64,000 nt of DNA from Marisa cornuarietis. Its lineage: Eukaryota; Mollusca; Gastropoda; Architaenioglossa; Ampullariidae. Position numbers and translations under genes: made by a program. The notes below the pieces were generated by a model. The model had not been told where the DNA came from. It was given only the letters and a program-made list of their open reading frames with translations, and did no database searches. The DNA lies in contig SMMW01000559.1 of the NCBI GenBank assembly GCA_004794655.1, positions 372,001-436,000 of the forward strand, written 5' to 3'. Position 1 is the first letter of the stretch. Each line of letters begins with the position of its first letter. Shown here piece by piece: positions 25,763 to 37,967 of this stretch.

Positions 25763-28700
25763 GCCACGCCCTTAACCACAAACTTGTTTTTAGATGCGAT
25801 TATCCTTTTGTAACAAAGTATTATTCGGACAATATGTAGAAAGCCAGTCTCTATCATTCACTTTACCATTTGGGTTTCACCACATTGCATTCTTTATTCT
25901 ACTTGGAGAAAAGTAGGGGGAAAGGCTTTAATTTTTAGTCATTTTCTTTGAAAATCGGGATGTGTAAAGATGGATAATAGATAAGTGTTAAAGACGATCA
26001 GACTGTACGATTATAATTATGATTGTGGTATGATAACTATGCTATCGACTTGGGATTGTTGAATAGTGCTGCAGTTCTGTCATGATGTGCCAGTGAAGAT
26101 AAATTAGCATTACTCTTTAAGTGTTTTTCCTGCTTCATAAATTTTTAACTTTTAAACACTGAATTAAGACTTGTGAAAAAATAGTTCAATAAACAGATCA
26201 GAGAAGACCACAGGAAAAGGGGAAAGAATCAAACATGGTGCGAGACTGAGTTATGTGGTAAACTCTTTGGAAACTCTGTGGAGTAGCGACTTCGCGACCA
26301 GACGGAGGGACAGAACTATAAAAGTGAAAGAGATTTAGCTCAAGTTATGGCTTTTTACATGTTTAATTCTTGACAAGATTGTGTGATCTTTCTTCGAATG
26401 TAGACTTTTCCTTCATCTCCAGTCGACTGCAAATATTAAATATTTTAGTCTCCTTCTCTCTCATAGGTCCAAAACATTTTCTGAACAGAATTTCATCGTC
26501 AGGAAAACTTTCTGTCTAGTTTGTGATGAGCTCCTGACAAGAGTAGGGTTTTTTCCAGCTGTTTCTGGTCACATTTCTTGTAGTTAGATGCATATCGGTA
26601 CTCGTGACTTTAAAAATTAGGAAATCGATCCAAGACTTCTGGGAAGAGACTTAACCCATAAAGGAATACGTCTTCCCAAAAGCACGTAGTCTGCAGAGTA
26701 CACGGAGGACGGTCCAGGGAATTTTGCCAGTTTCGGCCTCCCGCCAGTCGAAAGTAAACTCAATTTTCGCGAAAGCATTTGCCGGAACTAGGCACGGATG
26801 CCATTTTATTACGTTTTCTAAAGGGTCGGGGCATCAGAAGCTTTTCCATATACGAGAAAAGCTGTTACCACAATATTTCGAGGACCAGAAACGTCTTCTG
26901 GTCAAGAGCTCGGCTTCTTCAAAGCCTACAGCTTCTAATGTTATCCCACGATTACCAGTTGACCTCCGAGACTTGTTGAGGTTAAAAAATGTGTCACTGT
27001 TGTTGTTTTTAAATATATATATAAAGGTTAAAACAACGTTAGTTATTTATAAGAAATAATTATCTGCAAATATATTTTGGCTCAAAAAATAGATATATTT
27101 GCCTATTTACGGGTCACTCTAAAAGCAACAAATATCTATCATTAGTATAGCTATTATAACTTATCAAAAAATGTTATAAGTAGAGTATTTTTGATAGCCG
27201 TGAGTTGAAATTAACAATCGAATAGTAACTTAAAGCTAAAAAAATAACTGCTGCAGCTTTATTTGTCTCATTGTAAAGTGATCAGTAGTTAAACACGCCC
27301 TGTTCTGTTTATTTTCTATCATCAGCTCCTTCCTAAAAGAAAATTACATGGGAGTAACATTTCTATGCATTTTGCTTAAAAATAATAAATTGTAGAACAC
27401 TTTATGATATAATAAACATTGCTCTGTACAAAAATGATAGTTTATCCTAAAATAGAAAAACAAATAAAACCTGACGAAAGCACACAGGAGTTACCATTTT
27501 GATACATATTGACTTGATGTTGCAGTTACGAATATTCTCAGGGCGAAACACAGATGAATGCACCAAGTACATCAGACACAAAACAAGCAAAAGAAAAGGA
27601 CTACTTTTAATTACAATTTGCTCGCTTTTTTCCAACAGTGCAGCAATATTTGCGTTAAAGCTCCAAGCTATATCCTCGTTGCCTTCTTCGTGCTGTTGCT
27701 GTGAAAATCAGCAAAACGCCACACGTTTCTGTGCTGTCAGGGGATATCAATGATATTTTCAATACCTATACATCGATCTCTACTTGTTAAGGAAATTTGT
27801 CATTCAAGGAAACTGGAGAATGAGCGGGAGAATAAGGAGGACATGGAGTCAAACAGTGATTGTTTCTCTAACATGTAAAAATATTGGTTTCTGGAACTTC
27901 TAGGTAGCCCAGCTTTCCTTTTATCTCTCTCATTGTAAGGTTCTCTTTGGTATCCATTATCGTTCTCCTGTTGTTGCAAAGAGGTAAAGCAACATCTTAA
28001 AAAATACAGATGATAACGAGAGGTTTAAGGTCGAAGAGTGCAGCTTTAACAACCGCAGCAACAGTGTCTTTACAGGACCACATTCGCAACCACTCTACGA
28101 CTGTTCCAACCGCTGTCGCCTCATTCCATTCCTTGATTCTCTCGTCATCCGCTTTCATCGTCACCACACAATTATTTTCAAAACTCAATGAACTTGAGTG
28201 GCACTGAAGTCAAGCACAGCTGTTTTGCGCAACAAGCTCCAAACTCCGAATCCCGAAGCTGTTACACGACATTGCCAGGAGCCTGGCTGCGGTCCTCGTT
28301 TCCCGATTACTGTCGAACCCGTTCACATAATGAGACAGGCTGCAGCTTTCCGCACGACGAGAGATAGAAACGATAAGTGGGAGAATAGATGGCAATTTGC
28401 ACTGCAGCAGTGAGTGTCAATAAGGCCCAGCTTTTGCAGACATTCTGTAGCCTTCCATTAAAACTTTCACTCGGTGGTCTAAGCGGCAGAGCCCACTTCA
28501 ATGTCCTTATTTTACTTTGGCATTAGGTTGATTCCTATTTCGGCATTGTCTGTCATTAAAATGCGTTTCAAATCTCAATTAATCTTGCTCTGTCAATGGC
28601 GTTATCCATGCATGAATACTTCTTCCGCCTTACAGCCTTTCCTTGGGGAAGAACATTAAAAAATAAAATTGCACGTCATTAGCTCATCGATTTGTCCGTT

Positions 28701-30091
28701 TATAGTCATCTGATGAATTAAAATAATACCCACAGCTTAAGCAATTTCCAACCGCATTCTACCGCGGTGATAAGAAGTGTTTGAATTGTATACGGTATAA
28801 AAATTCTGTCGCCATAATACCCTCAAAGAAGTAATGTTATAAAATCATTGGTATCTTATTTACATGGATTTAAGGGCAACAAGATTTCTTCTGAATATGG
28901 TCTGCAATATATACCGATGTTTTATTACATATATACATGTACACATACCTACCTACCTAATATATACATAAGACATAGGTATATACATACAGTTTACTAA
29001 AGGTTTTCGCTGACAAGGTGAGTAGTTCAAAACACTCTCAGTGTCGGACTTTTTGTCTCTGGCACGATCCTCTTGGCTCGATGCCAGTGTACAGCAAAAA
29101 TTTAGCGCCATCTTGGGACTTTGAACCAGCTGTCTCTAGCACTGAAGATGATTGAGAACAGTCATACATCACATCTTTCCTTTCGCTTCCCTGACAAGCA
29201 GTGCTTGGGGAAAGTGATGCTTTCTTGATAATTTTTTCTGAGCGGTTGGGGGTTGGCAATCATCTTATACCCGAAATTTGCATTTACGCAATATTGTGTA
29301 AATAACAAAAAACACTGAGCAGTGCTAGGATACACGAATACACACCAAACTTTGCGTCTTCTATTCTTAACATTGTCAGGAATATGAAAGGTTAAGACAT
29401 AATGCCATAAAAGCAAAGAAGGTGATATATTGCTGATTGCGCCACACTGTTCCCAGACTCCTCCCGCGTAGGGATTTGCCGGTGTCATCTCTGAAGCTCC
29501 AGTTGTTTTTTTTTTTAATTTTAACACAGCTTTTGATCCAGACATTGCAGCTTTCCATCACAGTGTGGGACCAAGACATGGAGAAGTAGATTCGCAGAGC
29601 AAAGGTTACAAAGTTATTTCAATTTTTCTTCTGTATTTTTTCTTTTCCGGTTGAAGGGGCAGATGCAAAAAAAAAAAAAAGAAAAATTTGTTTAGCTTCA
29701 ACAAGACTGATCTTTATTTATTCCTGAAACGACAGAGACTTTTAATTGAAATATATTCCTTTTTATTTTCTAAATATTTCATTTGTATTGCTTAAGTTCA
29801 ACATTTATTTCGTTTTATTTTAATTTATTTCCTAAGTCATTTTCGTAATTAAGTTTTTTCTTGAATGGCTGAACAGAATGAAACGAAAATGATAAATTTA
29901 GTCACGTGGAGGCTGTTTTCTTCTTTGTTGCCCACTCTCCTACCTTCTGAACTATTTTTTCCTTGTTTAATATGTATGTAGGTAGAGGCGAGGAGAAGGG
30001 TAAGTCTCGTTCCATGAGGTTCTCGCTTCTGTTATAATACATCCGCGGCGCTTCATGCCAGAGTAAACACCGGGCTAGTCGTACTTTGCAT
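25763..30091. other. non-coding region
   Basis: No supported gene. Frames of 60-127 codons at 26.7-27.1, 28.0-28.5 and 29.0-29.6 kb have no recognisable motif. The TACATA-rich stretch at 28925-28990 and the A-run at 29669 are simple sequence. Confidence 0.5.
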
Positions 30092-30529
30092 CTCGTAGCC
30101 TTATTTCTGTATTTCACAGCTTTATTCCTGTATCTCGCAGCCTTATTCCTGTATTTCACAGCCTTATTCCTGTATCTAGCAGTCTTATTCCTGTATTTCA
30201 CAGCCTTATTCCTGTATTTCACAGCTTTATTCCTCTATCTCGTAGCCTTATTCCTGTATTTCACAGCCTTATTCCTGTATCTCGTAGCCTTATTCCTGTA
30301 TTTCACAGCCTTATTTCTGTATTTCACAGCCTTATTCCTGTATTTCACAGCCTTATTTCTGTATTTCGCTGCCTTATTCCTGTATCTCGTAGCCTTATTC
30401 CTGTATTTCACAGCCTTATTTCTGTATTTCACTGCCTTATTCCTGTATCTCGTAGCCTTATTCCTGTATTTAACAGCTTTACTCCTGTATTTCGCAACCT
30501 TATTCGTGCACCTTATTTCTGTATCTCTG
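30092..30529. repeat. 21-bp minisatellite, open in frame on both strands
   Basis: About 21 copies of GCCTTATTCCTGTATTTCAC(A), with CTCGTA/CTCGCA/TTCACA variants at the end of the unit. The 21-bp period keeps reading frames open, giving a seven-residue LFLYFTA repeat on the plus strand and KYRNKAV on the minus strand. Substitutions are not biased to silent positions and there is no flanking gene context. It is read as DNA-level repeat expansion, not a protein. Confidence 0.93.
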
Positions 30530-31629
30530 ACCGCAGATTATTGTCTCTAGCGCCAGCAGCGGCGTGTGATATCGTCAGTTCTCGGAAAATGATGATCAGT
30601 AACATTCCTCTCATCTCCTTCACTCCTCGTCGCTTAACTCTCCATCGATGCCTGCTACTAACATTAAAATAGCTTGTAATTTCAAGCTTGTCCTCGACAC
30701 ACTTCTACATCTTCTTCACAAGTGTAAAATTTATACATTTGTGTTTGAAATAAGCAGCTGCACACCAAGGTGGACAGTATAATTTAAAAGGTGTGGGCAG
30801 CCTGGAAACCCTTTGGTTTTGAAGGAGTGAGGTATCCGCGGGGAAATACATTGTCCCAGTCTTTTATCCGATCAGGTATTTGTTTTTCTGCCAAAGTTTA
30901 AATACAACACAAAATGTGCAGCAGTTTCTCATCAAGTTAGCGGTAGGTTGGAGGGAAGGGGTGTCTGTTGTCTAATACAGAGCCTGTGCATGATGGTCAT
31001 TATTTGAAGGTTTTTTTTACCTCTTTAAAAGTAATTTTGCACCCAACTGTAGATAATAGTATGTTTTTCCTTTTAGGGTCAACGCATGTCTTGCTTGAAG
31101 GCGCACTTTCCATTCCAATGAAATTTATCTTTAGTCTTGGTTAATAATAAACGCAAGATTAAGGAACTTGCTGGTAGGCCTTAAGAACAAGAACAAGACA
31201 CGGACAACATACTAGGGACAGAAGAACAACATATGAACAATGGAAAGATAAGCAACAGTCCTGATGAGGAATAAAAGACAAATACAGAAAACGCAAAGAA
31301 GAACCAAATAACAAGGACTGGGGTCATCGTGAAAGACGAGTAGGGAAGTAACAATAAACGGGAAAAGAGGAAAGGGTGTGAAAAAATACGAGCATTCTGG
31401 GAACTGGCGTTAGGAGTAATGCTTAAGGGGGAGGTGCGTTCTCGGTGCACATTTAAAAAAGTCAATTGTGAGTAGGTGGCGGACATGGAAAGGGAGTGAG
31501 GTCCCTTGTTCAATTCCAGAGTTCTATTTCAGTGACAGTCGTATGGATTTTTTGGAATCGTTTGTTGATGTCTAAACAATCTCGAAAACATTCATCTACT
31601 GTTTAAAAGATGAAAGAAACAAATTCATA
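30530..31629. other. non-coding region
   Basis: Nothing supportable. An A/G-rich stretch at about 31180-31330 gives open minus-strand frames without protein character. Confidence 0.5.
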
Positions 31630-31777
31630 GGTTGGTTGGTTGGTTGGTTGGTTGGTTGGTTGGTTGGTTGGTTGGTTGGTTGGTTGGTTGGTTGGTTGGT
31701 TGGTTGGTTGGTTGGTTGGTTGGTTGGTTGGTTGGTTGGTTGGTTGGTTGGTTGGTTGGTTGGTTGGTTGGTTGGTT
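31630..31777. repeat. (GGTT)37 tetranucleotide array
   Basis: 148 bp of uninterrupted GGTT/TTGG. The G-rich strand carries evenly spaced GG pairs. The apparent NQPT protein repeat is an artefact. Confidence 0.98.
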
Positions 31778-32295
31778 CGAGTGATCAAGGCGGTAGATTA
31801 ATTGATTGATTCAAAGGCTGTCCCCCTACAGAATGAGAAGAAACATAACAGTGTTACAAACACTATAACAGTTTTAAAAAAAACCAGATTACTTTAATAG
31901 AAAGTAGGGTGTGAAAGCTTCTGTCATACATTTTAGCAAATGTTTTTAAGGATAATCAATGTTGATAGTATTATTTCCAACGTAAAATAAATTCTTCAAA
32001 ACTCCTACTTGTTGATGTGAGTACAGCTTGGCAAAGTGTAACTTTTACGTTAGATGAAAGCAAAGTTGAGACACAGTAAAACTTTACAACACAGTACACA
32101 ATGAACTTCTTTCACTCTACTACACACATCAAAAACTCATTTCTGTAAAGTATGTCAAACTGTAAAGTAAGGGGTGTTGAGGTAAACAGTGAACGGTGAT
32201 AACACATCCAGGTTCGTGAGTGCCTGCTGGAAAAATTGAGAGAAATTTAGTTAATTTTCATACTTTAAATTTTTTTGTTGAATTACTGGACTGAA

Positions 32296-32296
<1 letters not shown>

Positions 32297-32341
<45 letters not shown>
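32297..32341. repeat. (CA)n microsatellite
   Basis: About 22 CA units followed by an A/G-rich tract. Confidence 0.96.
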
Positions 32342-32345
<4 letters not shown>

Positions 32346-34541
32346 AGAAGAAAGAAAAAAGAAAAAAGGAGGTGGAGGGCTGATGTCATTAAACCATTTG
32401 CAGTGAAAGAGCCACAAAGAGTTTTGGAACAAAGCCGATATAGCCTCCCCGGGCAGCCGTCAGTCTCATCAGTCTGGTCGACATACAGCACCCTGATCCC
32501 CCGCTCGTTGCACGGCGGACGGAGGTGATGTTCTAAAGTGAGATGGGTGCTTGCTTCAACCCGCCGCAGAATTGAGTGGGCGACGGCGCCAAACGAAGGG
32601 GACGCGACCTTTCATTATCTGCTCCACGAGTTGTCGAACGTGGCGAGACCGATGAGCAAGCCTCCAGGATGCCAGGGTGGTGCTCATCTGCGGAACTCTG
32701 CTATGGAAACTTTCACCATGATCTTAGACTTCCTCGCGCACGCCCAAAAGTTTCACAGCTCTTTTTTTTTCGCCTCCTCCTTTCCCTGCCGCACATACTA
32801 TCATTTCTTTTTATTTATATCTTTTTGACATCTTTTAAATGCACTCTAACGAAAAATTTTAAAATCGAAAATGTAGTCTTGTGCTGACGATCAATAGACC
32901 CTTCTTTAGATTTACGACTTTTACAATTAATAAACCCCTAAATATAATTAAAGATGTCAGCTAAAGAAGTTCGCTTGATTTCTGCCAGTAAGCACCCGAC
33001 ATTTTCAGTAAGAATGTCCTCTGTGTCGGGTAGTTGTCAAGTAACTGTTTGGTTGCGGAAAAAAGGATGAGAGAATGAGAGATTTACCATTCCTGGATTA
33101 TTTTTCCTGCAAAAATGAGTTCAATCTTGTTTGATGCGTTTAAAACCGCAGAACAAGGTATAAGATAATGGAAATTGAGAAGTAATTTAATTTCACAAAT
33201 ACTTTTCAGGACCGGATTTAGGTTTCCCCGTCTTCATAAAAACTTTTACTAGTTAATTAAACTAAGTAATCAATTTCAAATAGAAAGACATTAAGTGAAA
33301 GCTATACCTTTGTTCCTTATCACAAGCGTGCACAAAATTAGTTTTGACAAAAGAAATTTTCAATCCCATTTTCTGTATGAATTACATTCCTCAGTACACC
33401 GCGCACTTTTCAAAGCTTTCTTAATTTCACTGCTGAGATAGGAACCACATCTTGCCCTTTTTAAAAGCTCTCTTCATTGCTGAGATTGTATTGATAGACA
33501 TTAATTAATTGCTTCCTGAAAATTATTTCTGAGTTATTACGAGACTTGACCTGTCTTCTCTAATGGTAAGAGGCTTTTTTGAATGAGGAAAGTGCAGATG
33601 AGAATCTAGCACACCTATGATACGACAAGTAGTCTGCTTAGAAATGCATGTTTATACGATCTGACAATGCACTATATTCAGGGCAGAGGGTATGGCTGCC
33701 CCGAGGGCAACTGCCAAGAGTAAAATGGTAAAACTCCACAGAATATAACTATTGAAGCTTCTGTGAATGAGTAAATGAGTGAATGAGGGAGAGTGAGTGA
33801 AGGAACCAGCTACCTGTAGCAGGTGCAAATAACGTTCGCCGCCGTATAGTGTCAACGATAATAAGCCTGACATTCTGTTCCTTCAAAGTACCGTTCACAA
33901 TTTATTTTTAAAATGTATGACCCAGTTTGAAAGTCACTAGCTCTTAAACCCTGTAACCGACATGAAAGCAGCTGGTCTAATTGCTCCCGGCGTCTCATAA
34001 TCTCGAAATAATTTCCCTCATGTCTGGCAGATGAAAAGACCTGAAACACAGCATCGTATGTTTATTCCGCGAATATAACCATCAGCAGGTGGGCTGCTGC
34101 CCTTTCAAGCCATAGCTTCCAGACCTTAATCATCCTCCCACTGTCTATAACCTCACCTTTTATGTTTACGACCAAAATAACTTTTAATTCTGACGATTAC
34201 GGCAGACCTCGACCATGGCGATCTCTCAAGATACCCCCTTGCAAGAAGTGAGCTCGAACAGAAAAAATCCTGTTTTTTATTTTTTTAATTAATATACAGA
34301 TGTTAAGACTGAACCAGATAACCATGAACTTAGTCTTCCACCTGTTCCACATGCTGGTTTAAGCTTACAACACAAGGCCAACCCTAGTTTATTTTTTAAT
34401 GAAGCAATGTCATAACTGCTGTCCTTAGAGGTAATGTAACTGGTCCACCGTACCTAGGGCATGGCAGGATCAACCTAATTTCGCTGCTTTTTGTATTTTG
34501 TAATAAACCCTTTACACGTTTATGTTTCATGCTTCTTCTGT

Positions 34542-34601
<60 letters not shown>
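34542..34601. repeat. (TC)n-(AC)n compound microsatellite
   Basis: A TC run abuts an AC run; short CAGA-type repeats follow to about 34630. Confidence 0.96.
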
Positions 34602-34604
<3 letters not shown>

Positions 34605-35895
34605 ACAAACAGACCGACAGACAGACATACAGAAAAGCAGCTGTCACTAACAGACTATCTGCTTTACTCCGTCAACAAAAATGCAAAAGGCAACTGATAA
34701 ATGACTTCGTTATCTTTCTTCTCTCCTGATTAAACTATCTCTAAACAGAAAAAAAACCTGACGAAACGATATGTAAAGTACAGATAAACTAGACTTGGGT
34801 GGAAAATGAAAGGCCCCCCAAAAATAAATGTGCTTAGTCTGATGTCGGCTTGAACCCGGACTTACCAGGACTTACCAAGCCAAGAATAGATAGTTAGTCC
34901 TGGGCAAAATTAGAATCTTTAATGAAGTGCACCAAGGTCTATGAAAAAGCCCTCTATCGTGTTCTGTCTAGAATATGAGACGATGGAACATGATGTAGAG
35001 GGCGGAACTAGAGATTTACATTCTCATGATGTACCTAAGTTGCTAACAAACACGAAAAACAAAGCATCAACCGCGGATGACTAAAATAATAATTCTAGAA
35101 ATAATATATTACAAAAGTTGTTAAATGTGGAAACAATTAGGGAAGAAGACAGAAACTAAAGAAAAAGCTGGAAAACAGGATCTCTAGGGTGAATACATGG
35201 TCACCCCTGTGACAGGAATAGTCAGGCCGGAAAATCTTTGTCAGTCGGTCTTTTCAGAGACACGCAACGATTCACCAGGCGGAACGCTGACATCTGCGAG
35301 GTAGTTGTGCTCATTTTCTCAATTATTGCTTGTCCATCGACATCGACCAACGAGCAAGTTGACTTTTTTTCTCACCCTCCTCCCCTCTCTCTCTCTCTCT
35401 ATCATTCTCTCAATCTCTACGCTTCCCATCCCTGTCTTTCATTCTCTCTTCTTCTCTCTTTCTTGCTTTCCACATCTCTGTCTCTCACTTTCTCAATCCT
35501 TCTATCTCCCTTATTTCTTGCTCTTTCCCACTTCTCTCTTATTTCTCTAGCACACATCTCCCGCTCTCTCTTTTATCCCCCAACTCATTTCTCTCTATTT
35601 TTCTCATTCTCTCTTGTTCTCTCATATTTCTATCCTTACAGACGATCAGCAAGGCCAGTTGGTAGGGAGAAATGCATATACTCAAAGATATCAACGCATC
35701 TAAGTACAACCAGACCCTCTGTACACATTGTTCCATTCAGTTCCGCCGATGGACTGATTAGATAAGAATCTTTGTCGCTTGGATGAGCCCTTAATTAAGG
35801 CGGTTAATTGTCTGGTAGACAGGTTCTTACTAGTTTAAAAGTCAGGTATGGCGTTGGTTTTATAATTACGCACTCCTCTCTTTAACCTCTCTCTC

Positions 35896-35898
<3 letters not shown>

Positions 35899-35955
<57 letters not shown>
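35899..35955. repeat. (GT)n microsatellite next to the LINE insertion site
   Basis: About 28 GT units ending 21 bp before the left target-site duplication of the retrotransposon. Confidence 0.97.
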
Positions 35956-35958
<3 letters not shown>

Positions 35959-35976
35959 TAGTCACAATGCATACAC

Positions 35977-35988
35977 TTCCTGCCGTTC
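35977..35988. repeat. left target-site duplication of the LINE
   Basis: TTCCTGCCGTTC, identical to 41748-41759. Beyond it the flanks differ from the element. Confidence 0.9.
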
Positions 35989-36137
35989 GGGGGGAGTGAG
36001 TACAACTCATAGGCGCGGTCAGACATGTTTCCGACTGCTTCCGATGGAATTTAGAAAATCTACATTATTTCTACTACATTATATCACCTCAGACTAAAAT
36101 TGTGAATTCCACTGTGTGTAGTACATATTTACTGGTC

Positions 36138-36344
36138 ATGCCTGCGGAACTTTCAACTTTTCGCGTGGTTTGTGGTCACTTTTTGTGGCGATACGCCTAC
36201 TTCATGCAGCGAAGGGCGACGGCTGCCGCAACCAAACATGGCAAGGTGAGCACTAAGAGAGCACAGTGTGTGTTGCTTGCTATCATCATATCTAGTCTGC
36301 TAATGTGTTCTGGAAATGTTGAACTGAACCCCGGACCCTTCTAG
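36138..36344 (+). CDS. LINE leader ORF ending in a 2A-like translational recoding motif
   Basis: From the ATG at 36138 this encodes 68 residues. A basic region (QRRATAAATKHGKVSTKRAQ) is followed by a hydrophobic run (VLLAIIISSLLMC) and then SGNVELNPGPF before TAG at 36342. The motif at 36312-36338 fits the 2A/2A-like consensus ending NPG|P, where the ribosome skips one peptide bond. Comparable 2A sequences are known at the N-termini of proteins from APE-type LINEs such as sea-urchin STR elements; in some of those the hydrophobic stretch acts as a signal sequence. The stop lies one codon after the motif, in the same frame as ORF1, whose ATG follows 36 bases later. So the leader was probably once joined to ORF1 and this copy carries a nonsense change, or else readthrough or reinitiation is used. 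The frame extends upstream to a GTG at 36102. Confidence 0.85.
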   Translation: MPAELSTFRVVCGHFLWRYAYFMQRRATAAATKHGKVSTKRAQCVLLAIIISSLLMCSGNVELNPGPF

Positions 36345-36380
36345 GAGGAAATAATTCATGTTCCAAATGCAGCTGATCAG

Positions 36381-37931
36381 ATGACAAGTGACTGCACTGT
36401 ACCTGGCGTCTCGTTAACGGACACACTTGTCCCTGAGCTGCTTGCCACGGCAAATGTTCAGGAGGAAGTGGAAAATGCTACAACAATGACTGCTCTACAC
36501 GATCTTATTGACAACATCAGGCACATAGTCCTTGAACAAGGTACCAAACTCCATGCTATTATTACATATAACCATGAATCGTTGTGTGAGCGGCTTACAC
36601 ATCTGGATACTGCTGTCATGAATATTTGGGCAAAAGTGAATAAAAACAGCACGGACATTCTACACCTGCAAAAAGAACAGCAAGACATTCAGCTAGACCT
36701 GTCACGGTTAACGAACGAACTGGAGAGTTTAGAGATGCAATCGAGACGCAACAACCTCAAGATATTCGGATTACCGGAAGTAAACGGAAACCAGCACAGT
36801 TGTGAAATGCAAGTGCTACATTTTCTGAACAAATATGCTGGGTACAAAACATGGAGTGATTCTGATATCGAAAGAGCTCACCGCATTGGAAAGTTCGAGG
36901 CCTCGAAACCAAGACCAATGATTATAAAATTCTACAGATGGTCTGATAAGATGGGATTACTACGAGACCACGAGACTAGAGCAACAATGCGCAAGGATGG
37001 ATTCCGCCTGGCAGCCGATCTAACCAAGCAACAGATGTCACAACTTCGCCACCTTAAGCAAGAGGGCAAGACAGGCTACTTCCGGAACGGCAAGCTCTAC
37101 ATCAGCGATATTCCGCGAGTCAACAGCCACTCTGGCCGTGATGATCATTTCAAGGAAAACCAACCACAGCAGCTCCACCACAACGACCGCATTGACGCCA
37201 TCAAGTGGAAGATCGGTGATAGTCGGGGAAAGGAAGATGATTGTGACAATAATCATTCCCCCCTTCCCCCCTATCCCTGTACTTCTCAGCCCTTACTGTC
37301 AGTCAGTCTACCACCTGCTTCTAGCCCCACCACCCCAGTCTGCTGTAGTGTGGGCAACGCCACCATCATGACCACAACAAATACAACACATGAAAATGCC
37401 CCTCTCTTTAGAGAGGAAGCTGACCCTTATCCCCCAGTCGAGGGTGGGCGCAACAGTAACATCATAAGGGAACCGCCCACCAGAATAGTAACCACGCAGA
37501 GCCCCGTCAACGCAACACTGTCAGGAGATACTTCAAACTACCCGATAATCACAGACAGGAGTTCCCCTTGGCCACTCCATAACACCCCTTCCAGCAACTA
37601 TAATCTTCCAATAAATAGGGAGGCTGGAGAGAACATTTCTGAGGTGACCAGCGGCCATATACCTACAGGCGGAAGGGGCCCAGCTATAAATAGAACAAGG
37701 CATGGTGCAGGAAACAAAACCAAGAACAAGAACGATAACTCGAACTGCAACGACCGACCGCCGAACAACGCTGGGGAACCCAACCGACCTGCAACCCGAC
37801 TTCGACAACTACAACTCCAAACAGCACCACTACCCAAGAAAAACCAAGCTGTGACGCCAGACAGTATGACAAATGTTCGACGACTATCAACAAACGGACG
37901 AACTAATAACAGCAAATTTCCTTTCAAATAG
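36381..37931 (+). CDS. LINE ORF1 protein (RNA-binding, L1-ORF1p/Transposase_22-like)
   Basis: A 516-residue frame. Residues about 40-120 are heptad-like (predicted coiled coil, suited to trimerisation). Residues about 121-205 begin SRRNNLKIFGLPEV and include AHRIGKFEASKPRPMIIKF, which match the RRM-like domain of L1/CR1-type ORF1 proteins. Residues about 206-246 (RKDGFRLAADLTKQQM ... GKLYISDIPR) match the C-terminal domain. The last 270 residues are low-complexity Pro/Thr/Asn/Ser-rich with no CCHC knuckle. The family packages element RNA as a nucleic-acid chaperone. The frame is intact and is in phase with the 2A leader upstream, with one TAG between. ORF2 starts 36 bases after its stop. Confidence 0.88.
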   Translation: MTSDCTVPGVSLTDTLVPELLATANVQEEVENATTMTALHDLIDNIRHIVLEQGTKLHAIITYNHESLCERLTHLDTAVMNIWAKVNKNSTDILHLQKEQQDIQLDLSRLTNELESLEMQSRRNNLKIFGLPEVNGNQHSCEMQVLHFLNKYAGYKTWSDSDIERAHRIGKFEASKPRPMIIKFYRWSDKMGLLRDHETRATMRKDGFRLAADLTKQQMSQLRHLKQEGKTGYFRNGKLYISDIPRVNSHSGRDDHFKENQPQQLHHNDRIDAIKWKIGDSRGKEDDCDNNHSPLPPYPCTSQPLLSVSLPPASSPTTPVCCSVGNATIMTTTNTTHENAPLFREEADPYPPVEGGRNSNIIREPPTRIVTTQSPVNATLSGDTSNYPIITDRSSPWPLHNTPSSNYNLPINREAGENISEVTSGHIPTGGRGPAINRTRHGAGNKTKNKNDNSNCNDRPPNNAGEPNRPATRLRQLQLQTAPLPKKNQAVTPDSMTNVRRLSTNGRTNNSKFPFK

Positions 37932-37967
37932 GAAATCGGCCTCAGCCATGTCGCTGACACACATTGC

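Larger units (their letters stand above)
31778..35898. other. non-coding region
   Basis: No supported gene. It contains (CA)n at 32297-32341, TC/AC at 34542-34601 and a pyrimidine-rich stretch at 35360-35630 that keeps long Ser/Leu-rich frames open. Those frames are composition artefacts. Confidence 0.5.

Noticed and set aside
31603..31788. NQPT protein repeat on the minus strand
   Set aside because: Translation of (GGTT)n; no flanking coding sequence.
35238..35765. 175-codon plus-strand frame
   Set aside because: Mostly pyrimidine-rich simple sequence; no domain, no splice context.
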